Assembly (NCBI GenBank): GCA_051877855.1
Contig: JBJEJH010000051.1
Coordinates: forward strand, 1 to 64,000
DNA from: MGBC120314 sp051877855
Lineage (GTDB): Bacteria; Bacillota; Clostridia; Lachnospirales; Lachnospiraceae
Length of the DNA: 64,000 nt
Reading direction: 5' to 3'
A program made the position numbers and the translations under genes. This document shows, piece after piece, positions 53,547-62,968 of the stretch. A model generated the notes under the pieces. It ran no database searches. It worked only from the letters and a program-made list of their open reading frames with translations, and had not been told where the DNA came from. The stretch's first letter is position 1; each line of letters starts with the position of its first letter.

Positions 53547-54959
53547 CTAAATCCTTTCAACCTTTATCATATTGGTGTTTCCTGAATTTCCATCGATTAC
53601 CCCTCCTGTTAAGACCACATTATCCCCCTTTGCAAGCGGAATGACTTCCTTGGCCTTTGCAAGATCATTGGCAAACATTTCTTCCATGGAATCAACTCTT
53701 TCACATAATACCGGAGTGACTCCCCAGCTCATATTGAGCTTTCTCCATCCCTTCCTGGAAGTGGTCATCCCGATAATATCTGCCGGGCACCGAAACCTAC
53801 TCACCATTCTTGCGGTATGACCGGTCAGTGAATTCACTATAATGCATTTTGCATTGACATCGATTGCCATGGCACAGGTGGAATGGGAAACCGCATCCAG
53901 ATTATTTCTTATGGTAAATTCAGTTGTTCTAAATCTCTTCGCATAATCAATATTGGACTCTGTGAAGGCAACCGTCTCCGCCATATTCCTCACTGCCTCA
54001 ACCGGATATTTTCCCGAAGCGGTTTCCCCGGAAAGCATTACTGCTGACGTTCCGTCATACACCGCATTGGCAACATCGGAAAGTTCAGCTCTTGTTGGTC
54101 GTTTATGATAGATCATGGATTCAAGCATTTCCGTTGCCGTAATAACCCTTTTTCCTAATAAACGACATTTGCTAATCAGATATTTCTGTACCGAAGGAAC
54201 TTCCACCGCCGGAATTTCCACACCAAGATCACCCCTTGCAATCATTATCCCCTCTGCAATTTCACAAATTTCTTCAATGTGATCCACACCGGAACGATTT
54301 TCAATTTTGGCAATAATATCAATATCTTTTCCTCCATTCTCATTAAGAAATTCTCTCATCTGTGCAATGTCCTGTTTTGTTGATACAAAGGATGCGGCAA
54401 TAAAATCCACTTCATTTCGAATACCAAAAAGTAAATCCTCCTTATCCTGCTCACTCAGGAAACAGTGATTCATTACCTTGTTTGGAAAATTCATACTCTT
54501 TTGATTGGACAATTCGCCACCGGCGATGACCTTACATTTCGCATTTTTAGCGTCTAACCCGATTACCTCAAAAATTACCAGCCCATTATTGACCAGAATT
54601 CGATCCCCCACTTCAAGATTTTCCATAACCCCGGCATAATTCACGGAGACGATTTCCCGGTTTCCTACGATATCTTCGGTGGTAAAGGTAAAAATATCCC
54701 CATCATTCAGAATTACTTTTCCATTTTCAAATGTTTTGATTCTGTATTCCGGCCCCTTGGTATCAAGCATAATCGCAATTGGCATTTTCAGCCGATCCCT
54801 TGTTTCTTTAATCCGATCGATCTTTCTTTGATGCTCTTCATGGGTACCATGGGAAAAATTTAATCTGGCAACATTCATTCCTGCATGACACATTTCACAT
54901 AAAATCTCAGGATCCTCACAAGCCGGTCCAATGGTACAGATCACCTTCGTTTTTCTCAT
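53547..54959 (-). CDS. pyk: Pyruvate kinase
   Basis: A 470-residue glycolytic enzyme that makes pyruvate and ATP from PEP. Visible are RLNFSHGTHE, the active-site signature IIAKIENRSG with the catalytic Lys, ITATEMLESM and MLSGETASG. It ends without the extra C-terminal PEP-utiliser-like domain of some Bacillus enzymes. The ATG at 54959, nine bases after AGGAGG, lies inside the 3' end of the upstream small gene (44-base overlap). Confidence 0.96.
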   Translation of the reverse strand: MRKTKVICTIGPACEDPEILCEMCHAGMNVARLNFSHGTHEEHQRKIDRIKETRDRLKMPIAIMLDTKGPEYRIKTFENGKVILNDGDIFTFTTEDIVGNREIVSVNYAGVMENLEVGDRILVNNGLVIFEVIGLDAKNAKCKVIAGGELSNQKSMNFPNKVMNHCFLSEQDKEDLLFGIRNEVDFIAASFVSTKQDIAQMREFLNENGGKDIDIIAKIENRSGVDHIEEICEIAEGIMIARGDLGVEIPAVEVPSVQKYLISKCRLLGKRVITATEMLESMIYHKRPTRAELSDVANAVYDGTSAVMLSGETASGKYPVEAVRNMAETVAFTESNIDYAKRFRTTEFTIRNNLDAVSHSTCAMAIDVNAKCIIVNSLTGHTARMVSRFRCPADIIGMTTSRKGWRKLNMSWGVTPVLCERVDSMEEMFANDLAKAKEVIPLAKGDNVVLTGGVIDGNSGNTNMIKVERI

Positions 54960-55425
54960 CACACTTCTCCTCCTTTAAACTTCCTCCATTCATCGCATAC
55001 CGAAATAAGATTGTGCATTCGATTCGTTTTTTTCCGTCGAGATTGTGAATATAATTTATGACAAGTTCATCCAAACACCCACAGTATATTTGTGTTATTT
55101 CCAAACTCGTAAAGAACTTTCCTTCCGGCAAAGAAAGGTGATCTGAATAAAGAAAATTATGGAGCGTTATCAAAGTTTTACCCGGACGAATCAAACGAGC
55201 CGTTAATTGCTGTACTCTACCGGTATATTGTACCCCTAACATTTCTGTTGTACAGACTTGTGCATCTGTAATTGTAGTGTGGGCAGATTTTATATAGGAA
55301 TTATTTTTTTCAACAGACGGGCATGCCAAGGAGGAATGTACTTCATTCTTTTCGAAGTACATTCCGGACAAAGCAAGTATTACTGCAAAAATAACACACC
55401 AGGCCCTACATTTCCTAAATCCCAC
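54916..55425 (-). CDS. Small exported or membrane-tethered protein of unknown function
   Basis: 169 residues starting at a GTG (55425) with AAGGAGG seven bases upstream. Residues 8-22 are hydrophobic (signal peptide or anchor); the rest is soluble, with several Cys and mixed strands, and is not recognised. The last 14 codons overlap the start of pyk in another frame and contain its ribosome site, so translation of this gene may influence pyk expression. Confidence 0.65.
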   Translation of the reverse strand: MGFRKCRAWCVIFAVILALSGMYFEKNEVHSSLACPSVEKNNSYIKSAHTTITDAQVCTTEMLGVQYTGRVQQLTARLIRPGKTLITLHNFLYSDHLSLPEGKFFTSLEITQIYCGCLDELVINYIHNLDGKKRIECTILFRYAMNGGSLKEEKCDEKNEGDLYHWTGL

Positions 55426-55490
55426 AGGATTTCCTCCTTCTTATCAAACCTGAAATATTCAACTCATGAACACTGCTTCCTGCAATGAAC

Positions 55491-58112
55491 CTATTCTTCC
55501 GTTATGCATTTTTTGAACTGTATTAAAATCGTTGGTAAGATTGCTAATCCCACAATCTGCATAATCTGTACACCGGACAACCGGACAACACTGAATACCC
55601 CATGAAGTGCAGGGATGAAGAGCACCAGCCCCAACAATACAACTCCTCCTAAAAAGGCATAAACACTATACCGGTTGGACCACAATCCAAGCCGGAAAAT
55701 GGATTGACGGTTCCTGCAGTTAAATCCATGGAACAGCCTTGCCAGTGTTAATGTTGCAAATGCCATTGTCGATGCCAGCGCTGCACTTTTCCCCAGTCCA
55801 AGATGGTAGGCGATAAGAACCACAACCGCAATCATTCCACCCTGTGTAAATATTCGGATAAAGAAATCCTTAGTTAATATTCCCTCCGAAGGATCTCTTG
55901 GTTTTTCCCGTAAGAGTGTTAAATCTCCGGGCTCCATGCCAATTGCAATCGCAGGCATGGAATCCGTTAACAAGTTAATGAACAGCAGATGAACCGGTGC
56001 AAAGGGTACCGTCAATCCCAAAAGTGACGTGTACAGCACCGATAAAATTGCAGCCATATTCCCGGATAATAAGAATAAAATAGCATTTCGAATATTCCGG
56101 TATACATTTCGTCCATTCACAACCGCTTTGATGATCGTTGCAAAATTATCATCGGATAAAATCATAGCGGATGCATCCTTTGCCACTTCTGTACCCGTAA
56201 TACCCATCGCAACACCGATGTCTGCCTTTTTCAGTGCCGGAGCATCATTCACCCCATCTCCGGTCATGGATACAATATGCCCCTTCTTCTGCCATGCCTT
56301 TACAATTCGGATCTTATTCTCCGGCGACACACGGGCATACACAGAAACCTGCTCAATCACATGATCAAGCTCCTGTTCGGACATGGCATCCAGTTCCATT
56401 CCCGTAAGGGCCATATCACCCTCTTCAAAAATGCCGATTTCCCTTGCAATAGCCACTGCCGTGATTTTATGGTCTCCGGTAATCATCACCGGCCGGATTC
56501 CTGCACTCTTGGCGTCGCAAACAGCCTTTACCGATTCCGGACGAGGCGGATCCACCATTGCCGTTAAACCAACAAAAATCAATTCATTTTCACTTTCCAG
56601 GGAGAGTTCTTCCTCGGTCTCTTTGTATGCAAAGGCAAGTACACGCAACCCATTTTCAGAATACCGTTGGTTCTGAGTTTCAATCTTTTCACGTTCCATA
56701 GTCGTCATCGGATGGACGCCATCCCCATACTGAATCCAAGTACAGCGATCCAGCAAAACATCCACTGCGCCCTTGGTCAGAACGGTAGAAACGCCATGTA
56801 GATCATATTTACTGCTCATCAGCTTACGGTCTGAATCAAAAGGAATTTCCTCTTTGCGGGATAGCATTCCGCGAATATCCTCTTCATCAATTCCAAGCCT
56901 TCCATCCTCCCGGACTTCTTTTGCATTAATACCACGAAACATTTCAAGGAGTGCATATTCCGTCGGGTCTCCGATTCCTTTTCCCCCGGCAATACTGGAA
57001 TCATTATTTAAAATAGCATTATACAAAAGAGTTCGTTGTAACCGGTCCGAAAGATCCAGCTTCTCGGGGCTTATTTCCCCTCCGTCAACATAGATACTTT
57101 TTACCGTCATTTTATTTTGTGTTAAGGTCCCCGTCTTATCCGAACAGATTACCGACACACACCCCAGACTTTCCACCGCTTTCAGTTCCTTGATGATGGC
57201 ATTTTCCTTTGCCATCTTCTGGGTTCCCATGGCCTGTACTATGGTCACAATGGAGCTGAGGGCCTCAGGTATTGCAGCCACCGCCAATGCCACGGCAAAC
57301 ATAAAGGAATCCAGAAGATCCATATCCCGGTATATACAAAGTCCCAACACCAGAATGGAGATGATAATAATGAAAACTGCCAGATGTCTGCTGAACTGAT
57401 CCATACTTACCTGCAGCGGTGTCTTACGCTCCCGCACATCATTCATCATTCCTGCAATTCTTCCGATTTCCGTATTCATTCCGGTGGCTGTAACCAGCAT
57501 TTCAGCCCGTCCATAGGTTACAAGACTTCCTGAATACACCATGTTTTTCCGATCTCCCAGTGCCAGTTCCCCCTGAAGTACCTCCTGGGTCTTTTCAATG
57601 TTTACCGACTCTCCGGTAAGAGAACTTTCATTCACCTGCAATGAATAATTATGTATAATTCGTCCGTCTGCAACGATGAGATCTCCCGCCTCTAAAATCA
57701 CCAGATCTCCCGGTACGATATCCGGGGATGAGACTTCCTGCTTTTTTCCGTCACGTATTACCTTGGCACAGGGAGAAGAAAGTTGTTTGAGGCTTTCTAA
57801 GGAATTTTGTGCCTTCACATGCTGGATGGTACCCAGCACTGCATTCATGATAAGTACCAGCACGATAACCAGGGTACTCTCCCAATTTCCGGAAAACATG
57901 GAGATACCTGCTGCCACCAGCAAAATGCATACAAGCAAATCACAGAACTGATGCAAAAATACAGATAGAATGCTTTCATTCTTTCCTTCTTCCAGGGCAT
58001 TCTCACCATACTTTTCTCTTTTTCTTAGGACCTGTTGACCCGAAAGACCATTCACCGATGTCTCCAGACTGCTTTCCAGCTCTTGTAAGGACTGTTCCCA
58101 ATAATGTTTCAT
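55491..58112 (-). CDS. P2-type cation ATPase, probable Mn2+ (or Ca2+) exporter
   Basis: An 873-residue P-type ATPase: actuator with LTGES, PEAL in the fourth membrane helix, phosphorylation motif DKTGTLTQ, hinge TGDGVNDAPALKKADIG, and NLLTDSMPA in helix six, which keeps the Asn, Thr and Asp of calcium-pump site II. By sequence it is a Ca2+-ATPase-like pump. A yybP-ykoY riboswitch in its leader points to Mn2+ export, as for YoaB of Lactococcus. The ATG at 58112 has GGAGG eight bases upstream; the TTG two codons earlier is unlikely. Confidence 0.93.
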   Translation of the reverse strand: MKHYWEQSLQELESSLETSVNGLSGQQVLRKREKYGENALEEGKNESILSVFLHQFCDLLVCILLVAAGISMFSGNWESTLVIVLVLIMNAVLGTIQHVKAQNSLESLKQLSSPCAKVIRDGKKQEVSSPDIVPGDLVILEAGDLIVADGRIIHNYSLQVNESSLTGESVNIEKTQEVLQGELALGDRKNMVYSGSLVTYGRAEMLVTATGMNTEIGRIAGMMNDVRERKTPLQVSMDQFSRHLAVFIIIISILVLGLCIYRDMDLLDSFMFAVALAVAAIPEALSSIVTIVQAMGTQKMAKENAIIKELKAVESLGCVSVICSDKTGTLTQNKMTVKSIYVDGGEISPEKLDLSDRLQRTLLYNAILNNDSSIAGGKGIGDPTEYALLEMFRGINAKEVREDGRLGIDEEDIRGMLSRKEEIPFDSDRKLMSSKYDLHGVSTVLTKGAVDVLLDRCTWIQYGDGVHPMTTMEREKIETQNQRYSENGLRVLAFAYKETEEELSLESENELIFVGLTAMVDPPRPESVKAVCDAKSAGIRPVMITGDHKITAVAIAREIGIFEEGDMALTGMELDAMSEQELDHVIEQVSVYARVSPENKIRIVKAWQKKGHIVSMTGDGVNDAPALKKADIGVAMGITGTEVAKDASAMILSDDNFATIIKAVVNGRNVYRNIRNAILFLLSGNMAAILSVLYTSLLGLTVPFAPVHLLFINLLTDSMPAIAIGMEPGDLTLLREKPRDPSEGILTKDFFIRIFTQGGMIAVVVLIAYHLGLGKSAALASTMAFATLTLARLFHGFNCRNRQSIFRLGLWSNRYSVYAFLGGVVLLGLVLFIPALHGVFSVVRLSGVQIMQIVGLAILPTILIQFKKCITEE

Positions 58113-58199
58113 TGTCAATTCCTCCTATCATTGTTAAATTATCCTGATAGGTTCTCTTCTCTGGGATTTACCGGCAGAACTGCCATGTGAAATGATTAT

Positions 58200-58245
58200 A
58201 AAAAAAGAGACTCCTATCGCACGTCTTATGTACGATAAAAGTCTC
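58200..58245 (-). terminator. Riboswitch-controlled terminator before the P-type ATPase gene
   Basis: GAGACT and ATCG arms pair with CGAT and AGTCTC, followed by seven T, about 90 bases ahead of the ATPase start codon. The 5' arm is also the 3' strand of the riboswitch closing helix, so the two structures exclude each other. Confidence 0.88.
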
Positions 58246-58342
58246 GTTCCTATCTCAATGTACCATCCGGTTATTTAGAAAATAACGTGATGACGAAAAG
58301 TACAACAATTGCAGAGCAAATGCGAACTACTCCCTAATATCA
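58233..58342 (-). ncRNA. yybP-ykoY (Mn2+) riboswitch
   Basis: The RNA begins at the predicted transcription start. It contains GGGAGTAG, then CGTCATCACG with a GTTATTT/AAATAAC hairpin, CCGG, GGTACATTGAGAT and finally ACGAGACTTTTATC. These match in order the conserved blocks of the yybP-ykoY class (GGGGAGUAG, GUCGUCA, CCGG, and a CAAGACCUU-like end). GATA at the 5' end can pair with TATC at the 3' end to close P1. Mn2+ binding should stabilise P1, prevent the terminator and switch the pump on. Confidence 0.82.
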
Positions 58343-58347
58343 GTTTG

Positions 58348-58376
58348 ATAATAGCATGACCTTGGGATGGTGTCAA
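58348..58376 (-). promoter_or_regulatory. SigA promoter of the P-type ATPase gene
   Basis: Minus-strand TTGACA (58371-58376), 17 bases, TATTAT (58348-58353). Transcription would begin near 58341, the first base of the riboswitch. Confidence 0.85.
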
Positions 58377-58391
58377 CAACAAATTTTCCAA

Positions 58392-59330
58392 TTATTCATT
58401 GGTCTCAAACAATGCTGTTGAGAGATAACGGTCACCGGTATCCGGCAACAATGCCACAATCGTCTTACCCTTATTCTCCGGTCTCTTCGCAAGCTCGGTT
58501 GCTGCCCATAATGCTGCACCGGAGGAAATACCTACCAATACACCCTCCGTCACGGCAATCTCACGACCGGACTTAAATGCATCCTCATTCTCAACGGTAA
58601 TGATCTCATCATAGATCTTGGTATTGAGTGTTTCCGGAACAAATCCTGCACCGATACCCTGAATCTTATGCGGACCTGCAGTTCCCTTGGATAATACCGG
58701 TGAACCTGCCGGTTCTACTGCAACCACCTTAACATCCGGATTTTTTGACTTTAAATATCCGCCTACGCCGGAAAGTGTTCCGCCTGTACCAACACCTGCT
58801 ACAAAGATATCTACCTGACCATCCAAATCTTCCCAGATCTCAGGACCGGTGGTATTGATATGTGCCTGTGGATTTGCAGGGTTCGTGAACTGACTAAGGA
58901 TTACAGACCCTTCAATCTCCTTATTCAATTCCTCTGCCTTGGCAATGGCACCCTTCATACCCTTAGCACCTTCCGTCAACACAAGCTTTGCACCATATGC
59001 CTGTAATAATTTTCTTCTTTCAACGCTCATAGTTTCAGGCATTACAAGGATTGCCTTATATCCCTTGGCTGCTGCCACTGCCGCAATACCGATACCGGTA
59101 TTGCCGGACGTAGGTTCAATCAGTGTTGCACCCGGCTTAAGTGTTCCCTTCTTCTCTGCATCTTCCACCATAGCAAGAGCAATACGATCCTTAACGCTTC
59201 CTGCCGGATTAAGATATTCCAGCTTTACAATAACCTTTGCCTCAAGATTATGATTCTTCTCATAATTTGTCACCTCAAGAAGAGGAGTCTTTCCTACCAA
59301 CTCTAAAATACTTTTCTTAACATTTGCCAT
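58392..59330 (-). CDS. cysK: Cysteine synthase A (O-acetylserine sulfhydrylase)
   Basis: A 312-residue PLP enzyme making cysteine from O-acetylserine and sulfide. The Schiff-base Lys is in GSVKDRIA, with the PTSGNTGIG loop and a typical C-terminal GISSGAA. It uses the product of CysE encoded 2.6 kb upstream. AGGAGG precedes the ATG, and it has a consensus promoter with a 24-bp motif shared with the cystathionine lyase gene upstream. Confidence 0.95.
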   Translation of the reverse strand: MANVKKSILELVGKTPLLEVTNYEKNHNLEAKVIVKLEYLNPAGSVKDRIALAMVEDAEKKGTLKPGATLIEPTSGNTGIGIAAVAAAKGYKAILVMPETMSVERRKLLQAYGAKLVLTEGAKGMKGAIAKAEELNKEIEGSVILSQFTNPANPQAHINTTGPEIWEDLDGQVDIFVAGVGTGGTLSGVGGYLKSKNPDVKVVAVEPAGSPVLSKGTAGPHKIQGIGAGFVPETLNTKIYDEIITVENEDAFKSGREIAVTEGVLVGISSGAALWAATELAKRPENKGKTIVALLPDTGDRYLSTALFETNE

Positions 59331-59414
59331 GTTTTAACCTCCTAATAAATATATTTTTATAATTATTCTTCTCTATTCCTAGTATTCAAATAGGTTTTAT
59401 GTAAGTATAGGTGT

Positions 59415-59443
59415 ATTATAGTTAATATCTTCCATCTTGTCAA
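59415..59443 (-). promoter_or_regulatory. SigA promoter of cysK
   Basis: Minus-strand TTGACA (59438-59443), 17 bases, TATAAT (59415-59420). The leader of about 75 bases includes an imperfect CCTA/TAGG inverted repeat. Confidence 0.88.
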
Positions 59444-59460
59444 TACTGCCTGCTATTGAA

Positions 59461-59502
59461 ATAATAAGGGGTTCGTTATAGTTTCATCCTATATCTTATC
59501 CC
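59461..59502 (-). terminator. Weak hairpin after malY containing a motif shared with the cysE terminator
   Basis: GGG and ATATAG pair with CTATAA and CCC around a seven-base loop, followed by TTATTATTT. The 24 bases at 59469-59492 match 61943-61966 at 21 positions. It may act as a terminator, or as a regulatory site upstream of the cysK promoter. Confidence 0.5.
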
Positions 59503-59513
59503 TGCTCCATCCA

Positions 59514-60695
59514 TCAATTCACCGCATCCTTAATGCGATCCAGTGCCTCAGCCAGGATGCTTCTCGGACAGGCCACATTGATTCTTTGATAGCCTTCACC
59601 GGCCGCGCCAAAAATTGCACCACTGTCTAACCATAACTTGGCCTTCCGAATAATCAGGTACTCTAATTCCTGATTCGAAAGTCCCAAAGCCGAAAAATCA
59701 ATCCACACCAGGTATGTTCCCTCCGGCTCTCTCATCTTAAGCTGTGGCAGATTCTCTTTAAGATACTTCCTTGTAAATTCAATATTGGCCTTAATGTATT
59801 GGCGCACGGCCTCAAGCCATTCATCTCCATAGGTGTAAGCCGCCTCACAGGCCACGATTCCCATAGTATTCACCTGACTGTAACCCGCTGCATCCACCTG
59901 CTTTTTGAATTTCTTTCGCAATCCCGCATTGGATATCAGGATATTGGAAATCTGCAATCCGGCGATATTAAAGGTCTTCGTCGGAGAAGTACAGGTGACG
60001 GTAAAGTCCCCGAATTCCTCCTTAACATCAGCAAAGACCAGATGTTTTTCAGAAAAGGAAAAATCTGCGTGAATTTCATCACTAACCACTACGACCTGAT
60101 GCTTCTTACAGATTGCTCCGATGTTTTCCAATTCCTCTCTGCTCCATACTCTTCCCACCGGATTGTGGGGATTACACAGAAAATATAATTTAATATGATG
60201 GTCGACGATCTTTTGTTCAAAATCAGCAAAATCAATGTGATATCTTCCTTCTTCATCACAAACCAACGTACTGTCCACAATCTGACGGCCATTATCCAGG
60301 ATAACCTCACTAAAAGGATAATACACCGGCTGATTTATAAGAACCGCGTCCCCCACTTCAGTATATGCACGAACTGCCATCGCCAGGGCAAATACGATTC
60401 CGGGAGTCTTAATCAGCCATCGTTCATCCTTAAGTTCCCAGTCATAGTGACGCTTCATCCAGTCCCGGACAATATTATAATATTCTTCCCCGGTTTCACT
60501 GTATCCGAAGATCCCATGTTCCACCGACGCCGACAACGCATCCTGAATATAGGAAGAAATCTTAAAATCCATATCAGCAACCCACAGAGGAAGCACATCT
60601 GCCGGCATTCCCCTTCGCACTGCAAAGTCGTATTTTAAACAATTGGTATTTTTCCGGTCCACTACGGTATCAAAATCAAGATTTCTCTCTGCCAT
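59514..60695 (-). CDS. MalY/PatB-type PLP C-S beta-lyase (cystathionine beta-lyase-like)
   Basis: A 393-residue fold-type I PLP enzyme. LPLWVADMDF near the start is the MalY/PatB signature; NPHNPVGRVW, SDEIHADF and the Schiff-base Lys in SPTKTFNIAG follow. Such enzymes split cystathionine to homocysteine or act on other cysteine conjugates. GGAGGAA lies ahead of the ATG. It starts five bases after the gamma-lyase-type gene, forming a two-gene transsulfuration unit. Confidence 0.9.
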   Translation of the reverse strand: MAERNLDFDTVVDRKNTNCLKYDFAVRRGMPADVLPLWVADMDFKISSYIQDALSASVEHGIFGYSETGEEYYNIVRDWMKRHYDWELKDERWLIKTPGIVFALAMAVRAYTEVGDAVLINQPVYYPFSEVILDNGRQIVDSTLVCDEEGRYHIDFADFEQKIVDHHIKLYFLCNPHNPVGRVWSREELENIGAICKKHQVVVVSDEIHADFSFSEKHLVFADVKEEFGDFTVTCTSPTKTFNIAGLQISNILISNAGLRKKFKKQVDAAGYSQVNTMGIVACEAAYTYGDEWLEAVRQYIKANIEFTRKYLKENLPQLKMREPEGTYLVWIDFSALGLSNQELEYLIIRKAKLWLDSGAIFGAAGEGYQRINVACPRSILAEALDRIKDAVN

Positions 60696-60700
60696 GACGG

Positions 60701-61855
60701 TTATTCCTCCTTTGCTTTTGCAAACACATACTCCAGATCACCGATCAGATCGTCAATATGCTCCAGACCCACTGATACACGAAGTACGCGGTCCGTAATA
60801 CCATTTTTCTCACGGATTTCCTGTGGTACATCCGCATGGGTCTGTGTGGTTGGATAGGTAATCAGACTTTCCGTTCCACCCAGGCTCTCTGCATACTGTA
60901 ATACCTTCACATGGGAAAGAATGAATAATGCCAGTTCCTTAGACTCCACTTCAAAGGTCAGCATTGCCCCAAATCCTCTTGCCTGTTTCTTCATAATCTC
61001 GTGTCCCGGATGGGAGGCAAGTCCCGGATAGATTACTTTGGTGACTTCCTTTCTTCCCTCCAGCCACCGGGCAATCTTTTCTGCATTCTCTGCGGCACGG
61101 TCCATACGTACCGGAAGGGTCTTAATGCCCCGAAGAATCAGCCAGCTGTCAAGGGGTGCCAATCCTGCACCGGTGGTCTTAATCAGGAATCTAAGCTGAT
61201 CACTCAGATCCTGACGATTGGTCACTACAAAACCGGCAATGGTATCATTATGTCCCCCAAGATACTTGGTGCCACTGTGAATGACCACATCCGCTCCCAG
61301 AACCAGCGGGTTCTGAAAATACGGTGAAAGAAAAGTATTATCCACAATCAGAAGAATATTGTGCTTTCCGGTAATAGCACTCAGAGCTTTTATATCCGTC
61401 ACATTCATCATCGGATTGGTAGGTGTCTCGATAAACACTGCCTTCGTATGTTCTGTAATATATTCTTCCACATTGTCTCTGCAACAGTCAATATGGGAAA
61501 ATGTAATTCCATTTTTCTTACTCACATGATCAAACAATCGAATACTTCCGCCATATAAATCATTATCTGCAATAATATGGTCACCCGGCTGAAACAACTC
61601 CATCACAAGGCTGATTGCTGCCATACCACTGGAAAGTGCCAATGCATCAATTCCCTGTTCCAGGGATGCAACGGTTTTTTCCAACTGCGCTCTGGTAGGA
61701 TTCTGTAAGCGGCTGTAATCATAACCTGTACTCTGTCCCACAGCCGGATGCGCAAATGTAGCAGTCTGATAAATGGGATAACTTACTGCTCCATAACAAT
61801 CACTTCGATCTTCATTTTCCAAATGCTGACATCGTGTTTCAAAACTAAGTGCCAT
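60701..61855 (-). CDS. Cys/Met metabolism PLP enzyme (cystathionine gamma-lyase or gamma-synthase type)
   Basis: A 384-residue enzyme of the Cys/Met metabolism family. Visible are YDYSRLQNPTRAQLE, the cofactor Tyr and Arg region, the Schiff-base Lys in HSGTKYLGGHND, and SLGGTESLITYP near the end. Gamma-lyase and gamma-synthase activities cannot be separated by eye. The true start is the ATG at 61855, with AAGGAGG upstream; the frame extends 20 codons further to 61915. It pairs with the MalY-type lyase. Confidence 0.9.
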   Translation of the reverse strand: MALSFETRCQHLENEDRSDCYGAVSYPIYQTATFAHPAVGQSTGYDYSRLQNPTRAQLEKTVASLEQGIDALALSSGMAAISLVMELFQPGDHIIADNDLYGGSIRLFDHVSKKNGITFSHIDCCRDNVEEYITEHTKAVFIETPTNPMMNVTDIKALSAITGKHNILLIVDNTFLSPYFQNPLVLGADVVIHSGTKYLGGHNDTIAGFVVTNRQDLSDQLRFLIKTTGAGLAPLDSWLILRGIKTLPVRMDRAAENAEKIARWLEGRKEVTKVIYPGLASHPGHEIMKKQARGFGAMLTFEVESKELALFILSHVKVLQYAESLGGTESLITYPTTQTHADVPQEIREKNGITDRVLRVSVGLEHIDDLIGDLEYVFAKAKEE

Positions 61856-61899
61856 ATCGGATACCTCCTTGTTTCTCAATTCATATTGACTATATGGGA

Positions 61900-61928
61900 A
61901 TTGTATCATTTGCACATAGCACTGTCTA
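61900..61928 (-). promoter_or_regulatory. SigA promoter of the cystathionine lyase-malY unit
   Basis: Minus-strand TAGACA (61923-61928), 17 bases, TACAAT (61900-61905), with the shared 24-bp motif ending 14 bases upstream of the -35. Confidence 0.7.
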
Positions 61929-61934
61929 ATACAT

Positions 61935-61976
61935 AAAAAATAGGGTTAGTTATAGTTTATTCCTATAGCCAACCCT
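61935..61976 (-). terminator. Terminator of cysE
   Basis: AGGGTT and TATAG pair with CTATA and AACCCT across a seven-base loop (two internal mismatches), followed by ATTTTTT. It contains the 24-bp motif also found at 59469-59492. Confidence 0.75.
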
Positions 61977-61981
61977 GTACA

Positions 61982-62884
61982 TTACATATTCTTCTTTTCC
62001 TTGATCTCCAACTGTGGCATGGTTGATGCAACCTTGCTGTTTGCAGGAATGGAGGAAATCACAAAAGAGTTACCTGCCACCACTGCATTTTCTCCAACCA
62101 CGGTCTCACCACCCAGCACGGTGGTATTGGCGTAAATCACAACATTATCTTCAATGGTCGGATGTCTCTTTACGCCGGAGAGTTCCTGACCCTTTCTGGT
62201 GGAAAGCGCACCTAAGGTAACTCCCTGATAAATCTTTACATGATTTCCGATTTTTGTGGTTTCACCGATAACAATTCCCGTACCGTGATCAATAAAGAAG
62301 TACTCGCCAATCGTTGCCCCCGGATTAATATCAATTCCGGTACGACTGTGGGCATGCTCCGTCATAATACGTGGAATCATCGGCACCTTCAACTCATATA
62401 ACACATGGGCATAACGATAAACCACGATAGCAAAAAGTCCCGGATAGGAAAAAATAACTTCTTCTTTGCTGTTGGCTGCCGGATCTCCCGCCAGCTCCGC
62501 ATCCACATCTTTTAAGACAAGGGCCTGTATATCAGGGATCTGACTAATAAATTTGAGGGTCAGGTCTTCCGCTTTCTCAGCGATGGAACCTGCATCCTGC
62601 TCTTTATTGCTGTACTGCAATGCAATTCTGGTCTGCTGGAACAGTTTCTCATAAATGGTTGCCAGAGTACTTCCGGCAAAATTGTCCTTCGACACATAGG
62701 CCAGATTCTCTGATCCAAAAAATCCCGGAAAGGTAATCTTTCGAAGGTCATTCACCAAAGAAATAATCACATCCCGGTTCGGAAGCCTCTCTCCGATTCC
62801 CACATCAAATAATTCCTGTTGATCATAATTATTCTCAAGTTTCAATGAAACTTCCCTGATTACTGCTTTAACATTATTGTCCAT
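61982..62884 (-). CDS. cysE: Serine O-acetyltransferase, EpsC type
   Basis: A 300-residue enzyme activating serine with acetyl-CoA for cysteine synthesis. A long N-terminal helical domain (about 1-165) is followed by a left-handed beta-helix of hexapeptide repeats, with the catalytic DHGTG and HAHSRTGIDINPG motifs. The long N-terminal part is typical of the EpsC form rather than E. coli CysE. It feeds CysK. GGAGAG precedes the ATG. Confidence 0.93.
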   Translation of the reverse strand: MDNNVKAVIREVSLKLENNYDQQELFDVGIGERLPNRDVIISLVNDLRKITFPGFFGSENLAYVSKDNFAGSTLATIYEKLFQQTRIALQYSNKEQDAGSIAEKAEDLTLKFISQIPDIQALVLKDVDAELAGDPAANSKEEVIFSYPGLFAIVVYRYAHVLYELKVPMIPRIMTEHAHSRTGIDINPGATIGEYFFIDHGTGIVIGETTKIGNHVKIYQGVTLGALSTRKGQELSGVKRHPTIEDNVVIYANTTVLGGETVVGENAVVAGNSFVISSIPANSKVASTMPQLEIKEKKNM

Positions 62885-62968
62885 GTTCTCTCTCCATACA
62901 TCTTTGAATTTTTCAATCTTAATTAACCTGTCTTTTACCTTTCATCCTGACAGGATAAGTCCTACATA

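Noticed and set aside
62918..62961. CCTGTC/GACAGG inverted repeat between tcdA and cysE
   Set aside because: The stem is short, the loop long and there is no T run, so I could not support a terminator or riboswitch.
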